8,827 bases of DNA, taken from contig DGPL01000047.1 of NCBI GenBank assembly GCA_002390425.1, forward strand, positions 106,139 to 114,965. The letters run 5' to 3'. Positions within the stretch are counted from its first letter, which is position 1. Each line of letters starts with the position of its first letter. The DNA comes from Kordiimonadaceae bacterium UBA4441 (lineage in GTDB: Bacteria > Pseudomonadota > Alphaproteobacteria > Sphingomonadales > Emcibacteraceae). Position numbers and translations under genes: made by a program. Positions 1 through 6,349 of the stretch are shown one piece after another. Below the pieces are notes generated by a model. It was given only the letters and a program-made list of their open reading frames with translations, made no database searches and had not been told where the DNA came from.

Positions 1-618
1 GGCACTTAATCCCTTCATTCCTTTTTCAAGGATATAGCCACGCACGATACCATCGTCATTTTTCCCCCATACAACAAACACATCTGCGATTGGACTGTTT
101 GTAATCCACATTTTTGTACCAGATAGAAGATATCCGCCATCAACGGATTTCGCCCTTGTTTGCATACTTGATGGATCTGACCCTGAATTGGGTTCCGTGA
201 GGCCAAAACAGCCGATAAGTTCAGCAGTAGCCAGTTTGGGCAGATATTTTTGTTTTTGCTCTTCTGACCCATAGGCATATATGGGATACATTACAAGTGA
301 GTTTTGAACCGACATGGCACTACGGTATCCGCTATCAACGCTTTCAACTTCTCTTGCGATCAAGCCATATGATACATAACCAACGCCGGCACAATCATAA
401 CCGTCTATTGTTGGGCCTAAGAAACCCATTTCTCCCATTTTAGTCAGGATATTGCGGTCAAATTTTTCATGACGGTTCGCTTCTAAAATACCTGGCAAAA
501 GTTCACTTTGACAAAAAGCTTTTGCTTGATCTCGGATCATGCGTTCTTCTTCGTTTAAACTTTCTTCAAGCAGTAATACGTCATCCCATGGGGCCGTTTT
601 CCATTTCATCGCGCTCAT
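1..618 (-). CDS. gcdH: Glutaryl-CoA dehydrogenase, N-terminal part (cut by window edge)
   Basis: FAD enzyme of the acyl-CoA dehydrogenase superfamily. The family oxidises and decarboxylates glutaryl-CoA to crotonyl-CoA in lysine, tryptophan and glutarate breakdown, passing electrons to ETF. The frame from the ATG at 618 is open for 206 codons down to base 1 with no stop, so about half of a usual 390-400 residue protein is present. Seen: the all-alpha N-terminal domain (about 15-130); the stretch SGYRSAMSVQ at 96-105, whose Arg99 matches the residue that binds the substrate carboxylate in characterised GCDH; and the flavin-binding signature CFGLTEPNSGSD at 137-148, followed by a beta-domain segment with KMWITNS at 169-175. 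The catalytic glutamate lies outside the window. ATG 618 has a purine-rich upstream stretch; a second ATG at 609 has none. It starts 30 bases after the adenosyltransferase stop on the same strand, so co-transcription is likely. Confidence 0.93.
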   Translation of the reverse strand, partial: MSAMKWKTAPWDDVLLLEESLNEEERMIRDQAKAFCQSELLPGILEANRHEKFDRNILTKMGEMGFLGPTIDGYDCAGVGYVSYGLIAREVESVDSGYRSAMSVQNSLVMYPIYAYGSEEQKQKYLPKLATAELIGCFGLTEPNSGSDPSSMQTRAKSVDGGYLLSGTKMWITNSPIADVFVVWGKNDDGIVRGYILEKGMKGLSA

Positions 619-648
619 AATTTCTACTTTCTTATTCTTTAATTCTAT

Positions 649-1215
649 TTAGGTTCTATTTTGACCCGGAATCCAAAGCACATCGTCTTTGCCATTATTA
701 TTTTCTTTTCTGCTCATTACAAATAAATGATCAGAAAGCCTATTTAAATATTGGATTGTATAGGGCGATATTTCTTCTTCTTCAGCGACCCGTACGAGCA
801 ACCTTTCGGCCCTTCTCACAACCGTTCTTGCCTGATGTAAAAAAGCAGCAGCAGGCGTGCCACCCGGCAAAACAAATGACGTTAAAGGCGCAATATTCTC
901 ATTCATTTGATCAATTTCGTTTTCTAATCGCTCGATTTGATTTTCATTTATCCGAAGAGCGTGTTCTTCAAACTTAGTGCCAAGAGGTAAGGAAACATCA
1001 GCTCCCAAATCAAAAAGATCATTTTGAATGCGTGAGAGCATTTTATCATTTTCATTTTCTGTATGAAGACGCGCAATACCGATAATTGCGTTACTTTCAT
1101 CAATACTGCCGTAAGCTTCTACTCTTGGAGCGTATTTTTTTGCGCGTGTTCCATCAGTGAGTGATGTTTCACCCTTATCGCCACCGCGCGTATATATTTT
1201 ATCAAGTTTAACCAT
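649..1215 (-). CDS. pduO: PduO-type cob(I)alamin adenosyltransferase
   Basis: Transfers the adenosyl group of ATP to cob(I)alamin (or its corrinoid precursor) to make coenzyme B12, in the cytoplasm; in this type of genome the usual client is methylmalonyl-CoA mutase. The protein is 188 residues, a normal length for the PduO/MMAB family. Family motifs are complete: the N-terminal ATP-binding stretch TRGGDKGETSL at 9-19, VEAYGSIDESN at 32-42, VLPGGTPAAAFLH at 115-127, the arginine-rich RTVVRRAER at 130-138, and NRLSDHLFVMSRKEN at 158-172. The start at 1215 lies 9 bases after the stop of the HIG1-domain gene (1225) and has only a weak upstream AGAG, so translation may depend on the upstream gene. 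Symbols pduO, cobO and MMAB-type are all used for this family; CobA-type enzymes are unrelated in sequence. The family call is secure. Confidence 0.95.
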   Translation of the reverse strand: MVKLDKIYTRGGDKGETSLTDGTRAKKYAPRVEAYGSIDESNAIIGIARLHTENENDKMLSRIQNDLFDLGADVSLPLGTKFEEHALRINENQIERLENEIDQMNENIAPLTSFVLPGGTPAAAFLHQARTVVRRAERLLVRVAEEEEISPYTIQYLNRLSDHLFVMSRKENNNGKDDVLWIPGQNRT

Positions 1216-1224
1216 TAATTCACT

Positions 1225-1416
1225 CTAGCTTCTGATCCAAACATAAAGAACAATAAGTATAATGGATATGAATTGCGACAACACACGATAACGCATCATT
1301 TTGTTACTTTTTTTGCCGTCGCTTTCGCTTTTAGTCATACTAAAGGCGCCACCAAACATTATACCTACAGTGATTATAATGCTTATGGGAATGAGAATTT
1401 CTAATATAGTTTGCAT
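1225..1416 (-). CDS. Small twin-transmembrane HIG1-domain protein
   Basis: A 63-residue inner-membrane protein made of two hydrophobic helices (about 4-25 and 46-61) joined by a charged, lysine-rich loop. The segment NKMMRYRVLSQ at 38-48 contains R-x-R-x3-Q, which fits most of the (Q/I)x3(R/H)xRx3Q signature of the HIG1 family; the first position is Asn instead of Gln or Ile. Mitochondrial relatives (Rcf1, HIGD1A) associate with cytochrome c oxidase and respiratory supercomplexes; a similar role here is inference. A possible Shine-Dalgarno AGGA sits 7 bases before the ATG at 1416. It heads the leftward unit with the adenosyltransferase and glutaryl-CoA dehydrogenase. From general knowledge of alphaproteobacterial genomes, a small HIG1 gene directly before this adenosyltransferase recurs, which supports it being real despite its size. 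Confidence 0.88.
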   Translation of the reverse strand: MQTILEILIPISIIITVGIMFGGAFSMTKSESDGKKSNKMMRYRVLSQFISIILIVLYVWIRS

Positions 1417-1489
1417 AAAGCGATCCTGTTATTATTTGCTTTAAATATAAGTATGAGTTGAATTAATTCCAGTATGATGAATGTATATT

Positions 1490-2332
1490 TTAGGGAATAA
1501 TCGCAATAACGCGTGCGGGAAATCCGCTTCCCTTTTCTGGAACGGCCCAAGTCGCAATAATATATGCACCTTTTTCAGGCACTTCATCTAATGCTTTCAT
1601 ATTTTCAATTTGGTATTTATCAAGCCCCATATAATAGGTTTGTAGTGGCCATTCACCATTCCCAGCTTGAAGACCAGGGTCAGTATCTAAAGTTTCATGA
1701 CCGATGGCCGTGGCTTTACGGTTTAGAATTAAATAATCAATCACTTCACGGCTCCAACCGGGAGAATGGCTCACTCCATTTTCGTCTCTGTTTCTCATTT
1801 TTTCAGCACTTGGCCATCTTTTTGACCAATCCGTGCGAAGGGCGACAAAACTTTCTGAGGGAATAGCGCCATATTTTTCTTCCCATTCATAAATATCAGT
1901 CATTGAAACCTGGTAATCATTATTGGCTTCAACTTTTTCATGAACATCGATGACAACCAACGGCAAAATCATTTCTGATAGAGAAATATCTTCTAGTGTT
2001 CTTAAGCCTTTTACGAAGTGGACTGGTGGGTCAACGTGGGTGCCCCATTGGCCGGGAAAATTATATCGATGAATACCTGCAGTTCCATCGTCATATGCTT
2101 TAAAAGGCCTTATTGTCGGTGGCTCATTGCCTGATGGACCTTGCGGCATACCTTCTTCCATACGGTGTGTTAAATCGACAAGTTTGGCATTTTTTATAGT
2201 ATCACCAAGATCCATTTCTACTACTTCTGTGATAGTTCTAGGAGCTTCTTCAACACCAGTTTTGTTCAGCGCTGTTAAGTAACCACCCGCCGCAGCTAGG
2301 GCAACCCAAAGTACGTTAAGCCAAGGTTTCAT
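1490..2332 (-). CDS. Exported or membrane-anchored cyclase-family protein (kynurenine formamidase-like metal hydrolase)
   Basis: A 280-residue protein of the cyclase/kynurenine-formamidase fold (PF04199 type), whose members hydrolyse amides or lactams such as N-formylkynurenine or isatin with a divalent metal centre. The N-terminus (about 4-22) is hydrophobic after Lys2 and reads as an uncleaved signal anchor or signal peptide, so the catalytic domain should be periplasmic. Fold landmarks: DLTH at 53-56, GTHVDPPVHF at 97-106, HSPGWS at 189-194, GHETLDTDPG at 211-220, QIENM at 241-245, and the C-terminal GSGFPARVIAI at 268-278. The usual H-x-G-T-H-x-D metal motif reads Q-W-G-T-H-V-D (Gln95 for the first His). 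AAAGGAG lies 6 bases before the ATG, a strong ribosome site. It stands alone on its strand, divergent from the secreted esterase. The substrate cannot be named from sequence, and kynB is not justified. Confidence 0.88.
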   Translation of the reverse strand: MKPWLNVLWVALAAAGGYLTALNKTGVEEAPRTITEVVEMDLGDTIKNAKLVDLTHRMEEGMPQGPSGNEPPTIRPFKAYDDGTAGIHRYNFPGQWGTHVDPPVHFVKGLRTLEDISLSEMILPLVVIDVHEKVEANNDYQVSMTDIYEWEEKYGAIPSESFVALRTDWSKRWPSAEKMRNRDENGVSHSPGWSREVIDYLILNRKATAIGHETLDTDPGLQAGNGEWPLQTYYMGLDKYQIENMKALDEVPEKGAYIIATWAVPEKGSGFPARVIAIIP

Positions 2333-2421
2333 TTCTCTCTCCTTTAATTTTAATTCAGTCTAACATAAGCATTCATCGAATAAAGGATTTTATCGGTACA
2401 TCACTGGTATTTTATAAAAAA

Positions 2422-2430
2422 TGCTGTAAT
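2422..2430 (+). promoter_or_regulatory. Candidate extended -10 promoter for the esterase operon
   Basis: TGC followed by TGTAAT (2425-2430) resembles an extended -10 element: five of six bases match TATAAT and TG is placed one base upstream. No convincing -35 is seen at 17-18 bases, which extended -10 promoters can tolerate. Initiation near 2437 would give a leader of about 27 bases containing the AAGGGG ribosome site. Judged by eye only. Confidence 0.3.
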
Positions 2431-2451
2431 AATAATTTTCTTTAAAAATAA

Positions 2452-2457
2452 AAGGGG
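2452..2457 (+). promoter_or_regulatory. Shine-Dalgarno of the esterase gene
   Basis: AAGGGG with a 6-base spacer to the ATG at 2464. It fixes the start directly before a canonical signal peptide. Confidence 0.75.
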
Positions 2458-2463
2458 ATTCCT

Positions 2464-4182
2464 ATGAGAAAACTATTAATTTCGATTTGCTTGTTATTTG
2501 GTTTAACTGCTTATGCATCAGCCAATAACAATATTACTGTATCTGTTGATTTCCCTAGCAATTTGGGTGGAGAGCAAGATGGTCGGCTAATGGTAATGTT
2601 TGCCAATAATGATAGAAGCGAACCACGTTTTCAAATTAATCCAAGCGCAACAGGTCAGATCATTTTTGGTAAAGATGTTACGGATTGGAAACCGGGTGAT
2701 ACGCAAACAATAGATAATGGTATTCTTGGTTATCCCTTTGACAGTTTGAAAGATATGCCTGCTGGAGACTATTATGTTCAGACAATTATCAATCGTTATA
2801 AAGATTTTCACCTTTCCAATGGTAAAACCGTATCACTTCCGCCGGAAATGGGCGAGGGTCAGAAATGGAATAGAAAGCCAGGTAATTTTTATAGTAAGCC
2901 TATGAAAGTGACGATTTCTGAAAATGGTGCGCAAAATATCGAGATTACCATGGATCAAGAAATTCCACCCATCGAACCCCCTAAGGATACAAAATACATA
3001 AAATATGTAAAAATGAAGAGCGAGTTATTGAGTGAATTTTGGGGTGAGGATGTTATTCTTGGTGCCAATGTTTTATTACCGGAAGGCTTTGATGAGCACC
3101 CAGAAGCAAAATATCCATTAATGATTTTTCATGGGCATTTCCCATATGATTTTGGCGGATTTAGCGAAACGCCACCAGACCCAAATATGGAACCAACCTA
3201 TAGTTCAAGGTTTGGTATTGAAGGATATAATATCGTTCAAGCGCAAGCCGCACACGATTTTTATAAAAAATGGATTAGTAAAAATTTCCCGCGTTTTATT
3301 ATCATCGAAATTCAACATGCGACGCCATATTATGATGATAGTTATGCCGTTAATTCCGCGAGCCAAGGTCCATACGGTGATGCGCTAACCTATGAATTAA
3401 TTCCACACGTTGAAAAAATGTTCCGTGGTATTGGTGAGGGTTGGTCTCGTTTCACATATGGTGGATCAACAGGTGGATGGGAAGCATTAGCGGTGCAAGT
3501 TTTCTATCCTGATGAATATAACGGGACCTTTGCCGCATGTCCTGATCCAATCGATTTTCGCGCTTATACGGCACTTAATCTTTATGAAGATAAGAATGCT
3601 TATTTCTATGACAGTGATTTCAGTAAAAAACCACGTCCTGGTCGTCGCGATTATTTAGGAAATATTGGCTATACTTTATTTGATGATAATCGATTAGAAG
3701 CAGTCATCGGTAGTAAAAGTCGGAGCGGTAGACAGTATGATATTTGGGAAGCCACTTATTCCCCTATGGGTGAAGATGGTTACCCAAAACGGATTTGGAA
3801 TAAGCTAACGGGTGAAATCGATCACGAAGTGGCTGAATATTGGAAAGAGAACTTTGATCTTCGCCATATTATGGAACGTGATTGGGCCACACTTGGACCA
3901 AAATTAGAAGGTAAGATCAATATCTATGTTGGTGATATGGATAATTATTACTTGAATAATGCCGTTTATTTGACAGAAGAATTTTTAGAAAATACCAAAG
4001 CACCATATTATAATGGTGATGTGGATTATGGGGACCGAGCTGAACATTGTTGGAACGGGGACCATGAAAATGGTAATGGTATTTCGCGCTTAAATTATAA
4101 TTTTATGTATGTGGATAAAATTTTAAAACGCATCGAAGAATCTGCGCCTGAAGGAGCTGATTTAACGAGCTGGCGTTATTAA
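2464..4182 (+). CDS. Secreted alpha/beta-hydrolase esterase with a large N-terminal domain
   Basis: A 572-residue putative secreted serine hydrolase. Residues 1-20 form a classic signal peptide (MRKLL, hydrophobic core, then ASA|NN). Residues about 23-165 are a beta-rich N-terminal domain with no motif I recognise, followed by a proline-rich linker (IPPIEPP, 167-173). From about 180 the alpha/beta-hydrolase core begins: FHGHFPYDF at 222-230 resembles the oxyanion-hole strand, GGSTGG at 333-338 is the nucleophile elbow (Ser335), YVGDMD at 488-493 offers the acidic residue (Asp491 or Asp493), and AEHCWNGDHE at 527-536 offers the catalytic His (His528 or His534). The layout is like secreted enterochelin-esterase or CE1-type esterases, but the substrate is unknown and the acid and base assignments are by position only. 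It is the first gene of a plus-strand unit; alaX follows after 14 bases. An exopeptidase or carbohydrate esterase role cannot be excluded. Confidence 0.83.
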   Translation: MRKLLISICLLFGLTAYASANNNITVSVDFPSNLGGEQDGRLMVMFANNDRSEPRFQINPSATGQIIFGKDVTDWKPGDTQTIDNGILGYPFDSLKDMPAGDYYVQTIINRYKDFHLSNGKTVSLPPEMGEGQKWNRKPGNFYSKPMKVTISENGAQNIEITMDQEIPPIEPPKDTKYIKYVKMKSELLSEFWGEDVILGANVLLPEGFDEHPEAKYPLMIFHGHFPYDFGGFSETPPDPNMEPTYSSRFGIEGYNIVQAQAAHDFYKKWISKNFPRFIIIEIQHATPYYDDSYAVNSASQGPYGDALTYELIPHVEKMFRGIGEGWSRFTYGGSTGGWEALAVQVFYPDEYNGTFAACPDPIDFRAYTALNLYEDKNAYFYDSDFSKKPRPGRRDYLGNIGYTLFDDNRLEAVIGSKSRSGRQYDIWEATYSPMGEDGYPKRIWNKLTGEIDHEVAEYWKENFDLRHIMERDWATLGPKLEGKINIYVGDMDNYYLNNAVYLTEEFLENTKAPYYNGDVDYGDRAEHCWNGDHENGNGISRLNYNFMYVDKILKRIEESAPEGADLTSWRY

Positions 4183-4196
4183 AGGAGACTATTTTA

Positions 4197-4898
4197 ATGA
4201 CGGATGAATTATTCCGCGAAGATGCTTATTTAAAAACATGTGATGCCAAGGTCGTAAAAATAAATGATCTTGGTGGCATTATTCTTGACCGTACGGTTTT
4301 TTATCCTACGGGCGGTGGACAACCGGGAGATAGCGGTAAAATAAACGATATCGATATTGCGACGACTGTTACGGACCGCGATACGGGTGAAATTGTCCAT
4401 GTTCCCGCTGAAGGACAAAAACTGCCTGATGTTGGGGCGGACGTTACCGCTACGATTGATTGGGAAAAGCGTTATCTTCATATGCGCATGCATTCGGGAC
4501 TTCATTTACTTTGTGCAGCGGTTCCTTGTGGCGTTACTGGCGGTCAAATCGGCGCCGTAAAAAGCCGCCTTGATTTTGATATTGAGGATATGACTTTGGA
4601 TAAGGAAGAAATCACCAATAAGATCAACGAGTTTCAGCAAGGCAATCACGATCTTTCATCCTCTTGGATTAAAGATGATGAAATGGATGCAAATCCGGAA
4701 CTGGTTCGAACAATGTCTGTTAAGCCACCTCGAAAAGGTGGACGCGTTAGATTAATGCATGTTGGTGAAAATGTTGATCTTCAGCCGTGTGGTGGAACAC
4801 ATGTGAAAAATACCTCTGAAATTGGACGCTTACGTGTTTCGAAAATTGAAAATAAAGGAAAACGAAACCGCCGCGTAAACATCGTATTTGATGAATAG
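4197..4898 (+). CDS. alaX: AlaX, stand-alone alanyl-tRNA editing hydrolase
   Basis: A trans-editing factor that deacylates mischarged tRNA-Ala (Ser- or Gly-tRNA-Ala) in the cytoplasm; it resembles the editing domain of alanyl-tRNA synthetase without the catalytic and tRNA-anticodon parts. The protein is 233 residues, the length of the medium (AlaX-M) class. The glycine-rich GGGQPGDSG at 39-47 is the N-terminal hallmark of that class. The zinc site is intact: HSGLH at 99-103 gives His99 and His103 (HxxxH), and CGGTH at 198-202 gives Cys198 and His202 (CxxxH). An AGGAG-type ribosome site follows immediately after the esterase stop, supporting the ATG at 4197. Its stop (4896-4898) merges with the ribosome site of the following gene, so the three genes are probably translated from one message. 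An AlaRS fragment is unlikely because the domain is complete at both ends. Confidence 0.93.
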   Translation: MTDELFREDAYLKTCDAKVVKINDLGGIILDRTVFYPTGGGQPGDSGKINDIDIATTVTDRDTGEIVHVPAEGQKLPDVGADVTATIDWEKRYLHMRMHSGLHLLCAAVPCGVTGGQIGAVKSRLDFDIEDMTLDKEEITNKINEFQQGNHDLSSSWIKDDEMDANPELVRTMSVKPPRKGGRVRLMHVGENVDLQPCGGTHVKNTSEIGRLRVSKIENKGKRNRRVNIVFDE

Positions 4899-4900
4899 GA
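4897..4900 (+). promoter_or_regulatory. Shine-Dalgarno that decides the start of the SnoaL-like gene
   Basis: AGGA overlaps the alaX stop codon. It abuts the ATG at 4901, which is too close for initiation, but lies 6 bases before the ATG at 4907. This favours 4907 and suggests coupling to alaX translation. Confidence 0.65.
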
Positions 4901-4906
4901 ATGAGT

Positions 4907-5416
4907 ATGAAAAAAATATTTTTAAGCCTGATGGCATTAGCATTTATTGCCTCACCAACTTTTGCGCAAAGCTACCCTGAAGATGAAAAGGCAATCATTG
5001 CTGTACTTGATGATTTTCATGACGCCGCTGCAAAGGCTGACAAAGATCGCTATCTTGGTCATTTTACAGAAGACGGCGCCTTTCTTGGGACGGATGAATG
5101 GGAACGCTGGCCGTTAAAACCGGACTTCACCGAATATGTTGATATGCGATTTAAAAATGGTGGCTGGTCATATCATTCTGAGAAAAAAGTCATCGCATTT
5201 TCAAAAGCCGGATCTGTGGCATGGTTTGATGAAACAAGTATCTCAAACCGCAATGGTGGACGTTTTCGCGGGTCAGGTGTTTTGGAAAAGATCGATGGCA
5301 CATGGAAAATTGCGCAATATGTATTGAGCTTTCTCGTTTATAATGAGGTCGGTGGTGAAGTAGGAAAAATCATCGCTGCTGAAAAAGAAAAACAAGAAAA
5401 AGCCAACAAAGAATAA
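4907..5416 (+). CDS. Secreted SnoaL/NTF2-like protein
   Basis: A 169-residue protein from the ATG at 4907 (the in-frame ATG at 4901 adds two residues but has its ribosome site directly against it). Residues 1-20 form a signal peptide (MKKIF, hydrophobic core, then TFA|QS). The mature part is a single cone-shaped SnoaL_3-type domain: a first helix at 24-44, FTEDGAFLGTDEWERW at 53-68, AWFDE at 105-109, and the closing strands RGSGVLEKIDGTWKIAQY at 121-138. The position often occupied by His in the final IAHYxxS motif is Gln137. The C-terminus (158-169) is a highly charged Glu/Lys tail. Such domains bind small hydrophobic ligands or act as isomerases or hydrolases, and many are annotated only as nuclear transport factor 2 family; no function can be assigned here. 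It is the last gene of the esterase/alaX unit and ends 5 bases from the convergent gluQ stop. Confidence 0.87.
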   Translation: MKKIFLSLMALAFIASPTFAQSYPEDEKAIIAVLDDFHDAAAKADKDRYLGHFTEDGAFLGTDEWERWPLKPDFTEYVDMRFKNGGWSYHSEKKVIAFSKAGSVAWFDETSISNRNGGRFRGSGVLEKIDGTWKIAQYVLSFLVYNEVGGEVGKIIAAEKEKQEKANKE

Positions 5417-5421
5417 TCTAT

Positions 5422-5438
5422 TTAAAGATACTCTTTAA
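5422..5438. terminator. AT-rich inverted repeat at a convergent junction (weak terminator candidate)
   Basis: TTAAAGA, loop TAC, TCTTTAA: a perfect 7-base stem with only one G-C pair, at the meeting point of the SnoaL-like gene and gluQ. It lies within the last codons of gluQ. The stem is too weak to be a confident intrinsic terminator. Confidence 0.2.
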
Positions 5439-6294
5439 TCATTGCCCCTAAATCAACTGGGGTCTTGCTGCTTTCACGAATTGAATTAATGGTAATGGAC
5501 TTGTCACGTTTGGCAAGTCGGTTGCCATCTTTTGTTTTAAGTAGTGGATGATGGTCATATGTAACCGGCTTAAGGTTCAGTAAATATTGCAGTAACTTTT
5601 GAAAATGACTGGCGTAATATAAATCTTCGCCGCGGATGATATGAGTGATCTTTTGAATATCATCATCGACGACCACGGATAAATGATAACTTGTGGGAAA
5701 GTCTTTTCGCGCCAAAACGACATCGCCCATTAATTCCGGCTCTGCTTTTTGTGTCCCTGTTCTTAAATCTGTCCAATAAAGCGGCTCATTTACCAATGAC
5801 AATGCTTTTTTTAAATCAATGCGCATGGCATGAGGAATGCCTTCGTTCATTTTTTCTTCTTTTTCTTTGTCGGTTAAATGCCTACAAATGCCGGGATATA
5901 TTAATCCTTCTGGCCCCATTTTGGAGCCCATATGCGGGGCGCGCGTACTTTCATTTATTTCTTCACGAATATCTTTTCGTGTGCAAAAACAGGGATAAAG
6001 CAGCCCTTTATCAGAAAGAATTTTGAGTGCTGCCGCGTAATCTTCGAAATGATCAGATTGCCGTCGCACTGGCGTAGGCCATTTTAATCCGAGCCAATGA
6101 AGATCCACAAAAATACTATTTTCATATTCTGTTTTACATCTCAAATGATCAATATCTTCTATTCGAAGAATAAATTCTCCACCATTTTCAATTGCAAAGT
6201 CATAATTTAGTTTGGCACTATAGGCGTGCCCAAGGTGTAATGCGCCGCTGGGACTTGGGGCAAATCGTGTTATGACTTTATCAGTTTGCGTCAT
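5422..6294 (-). CDS. gluQ: Glutamyl-Q tRNA(Asp) synthetase
   Basis: A truncated glutamyl-tRNA synthetase paralogue that activates glutamate without tRNA and attaches it to the queuosine base at position 34 of tRNA-Asp. At 290 residues it contains the catalytic Rossmann fold but no anticodon-binding domain, as expected for the GluQRS (YadB) family and unlike GltX (about 470 residues). Seen: FAPSPSGALHLGHAYSA at 11-27 (HIGH motif as HLGH), the zinc ligands Cys102, Cys104, Tyr133 and Cys137 in YPCFCTRKD and YPGICRHL, HIIRGEDLY at 218-226, and RLAKRDKS at 259-266 in place of KMSKS. The ATG at 6294 has AAGG about 8 bases upstream. It is monocistronic, convergent with the SnoaL-like gene and divergent from the downstream esterase. 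In enterobacteria this gene is often beside dksA; no dksA is visible here. Activity implies a queuosine pathway elsewhere in the genome. Confidence 0.95.
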   Translation of the reverse strand: MTQTDKVITRFAPSPSGALHLGHAYSAKLNYDFAIENGGEFILRIEDIDHLRCKTEYENSIFVDLHWLGLKWPTPVRRQSDHFEDYAAALKILSDKGLLYPCFCTRKDIREEINESTRAPHMGSKMGPEGLIYPGICRHLTDKEKEEKMNEGIPHAMRIDLKKALSLVNEPLYWTDLRTGTQKAEPELMGDVVLARKDFPTSYHLSVVVDDDIQKITHIIRGEDLYYASHFQKLLQYLLNLKPVTYDHHPLLKTKDGNRLAKRDKSITINSIRESSKTPVDLGAMIKEYL

Positions 6295-6349
6295 TCGGGC
6301 CTTTACTATAAAAAGTGCTTAGAAAATTAATTATGAAAGTATAACGACC

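Noticed and set aside
15..278. An 87-codon minus-strand open frame
   Set aside because: It overlaps glutaryl-CoA dehydrogenase in another frame, and the dehydrogenase frame has family motifs throughout.
1490..2332. Naming the cyclase KynB (kynurenine formamidase)
   Set aside because: Metal-site residues differ, the protein has an N-terminal export or anchor segment, and no other kynurenine pathway gene is present.
4197..4898. alaX as a broken alanyl-tRNA synthetase
   Set aside because: The frame has its own ribosome site, the N-terminal glycine-rich AlaX-M motif and both zinc motifs, and a normal stop. No catalytic-domain remnants lie upstream.
2464..5416. A defence or toxin-antitoxin island
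   Set aside because: No nuclease, toxin, helicase, reverse transcriptase or mobile-element signature is seen; all three genes fit ordinary enzyme or small-domain families.
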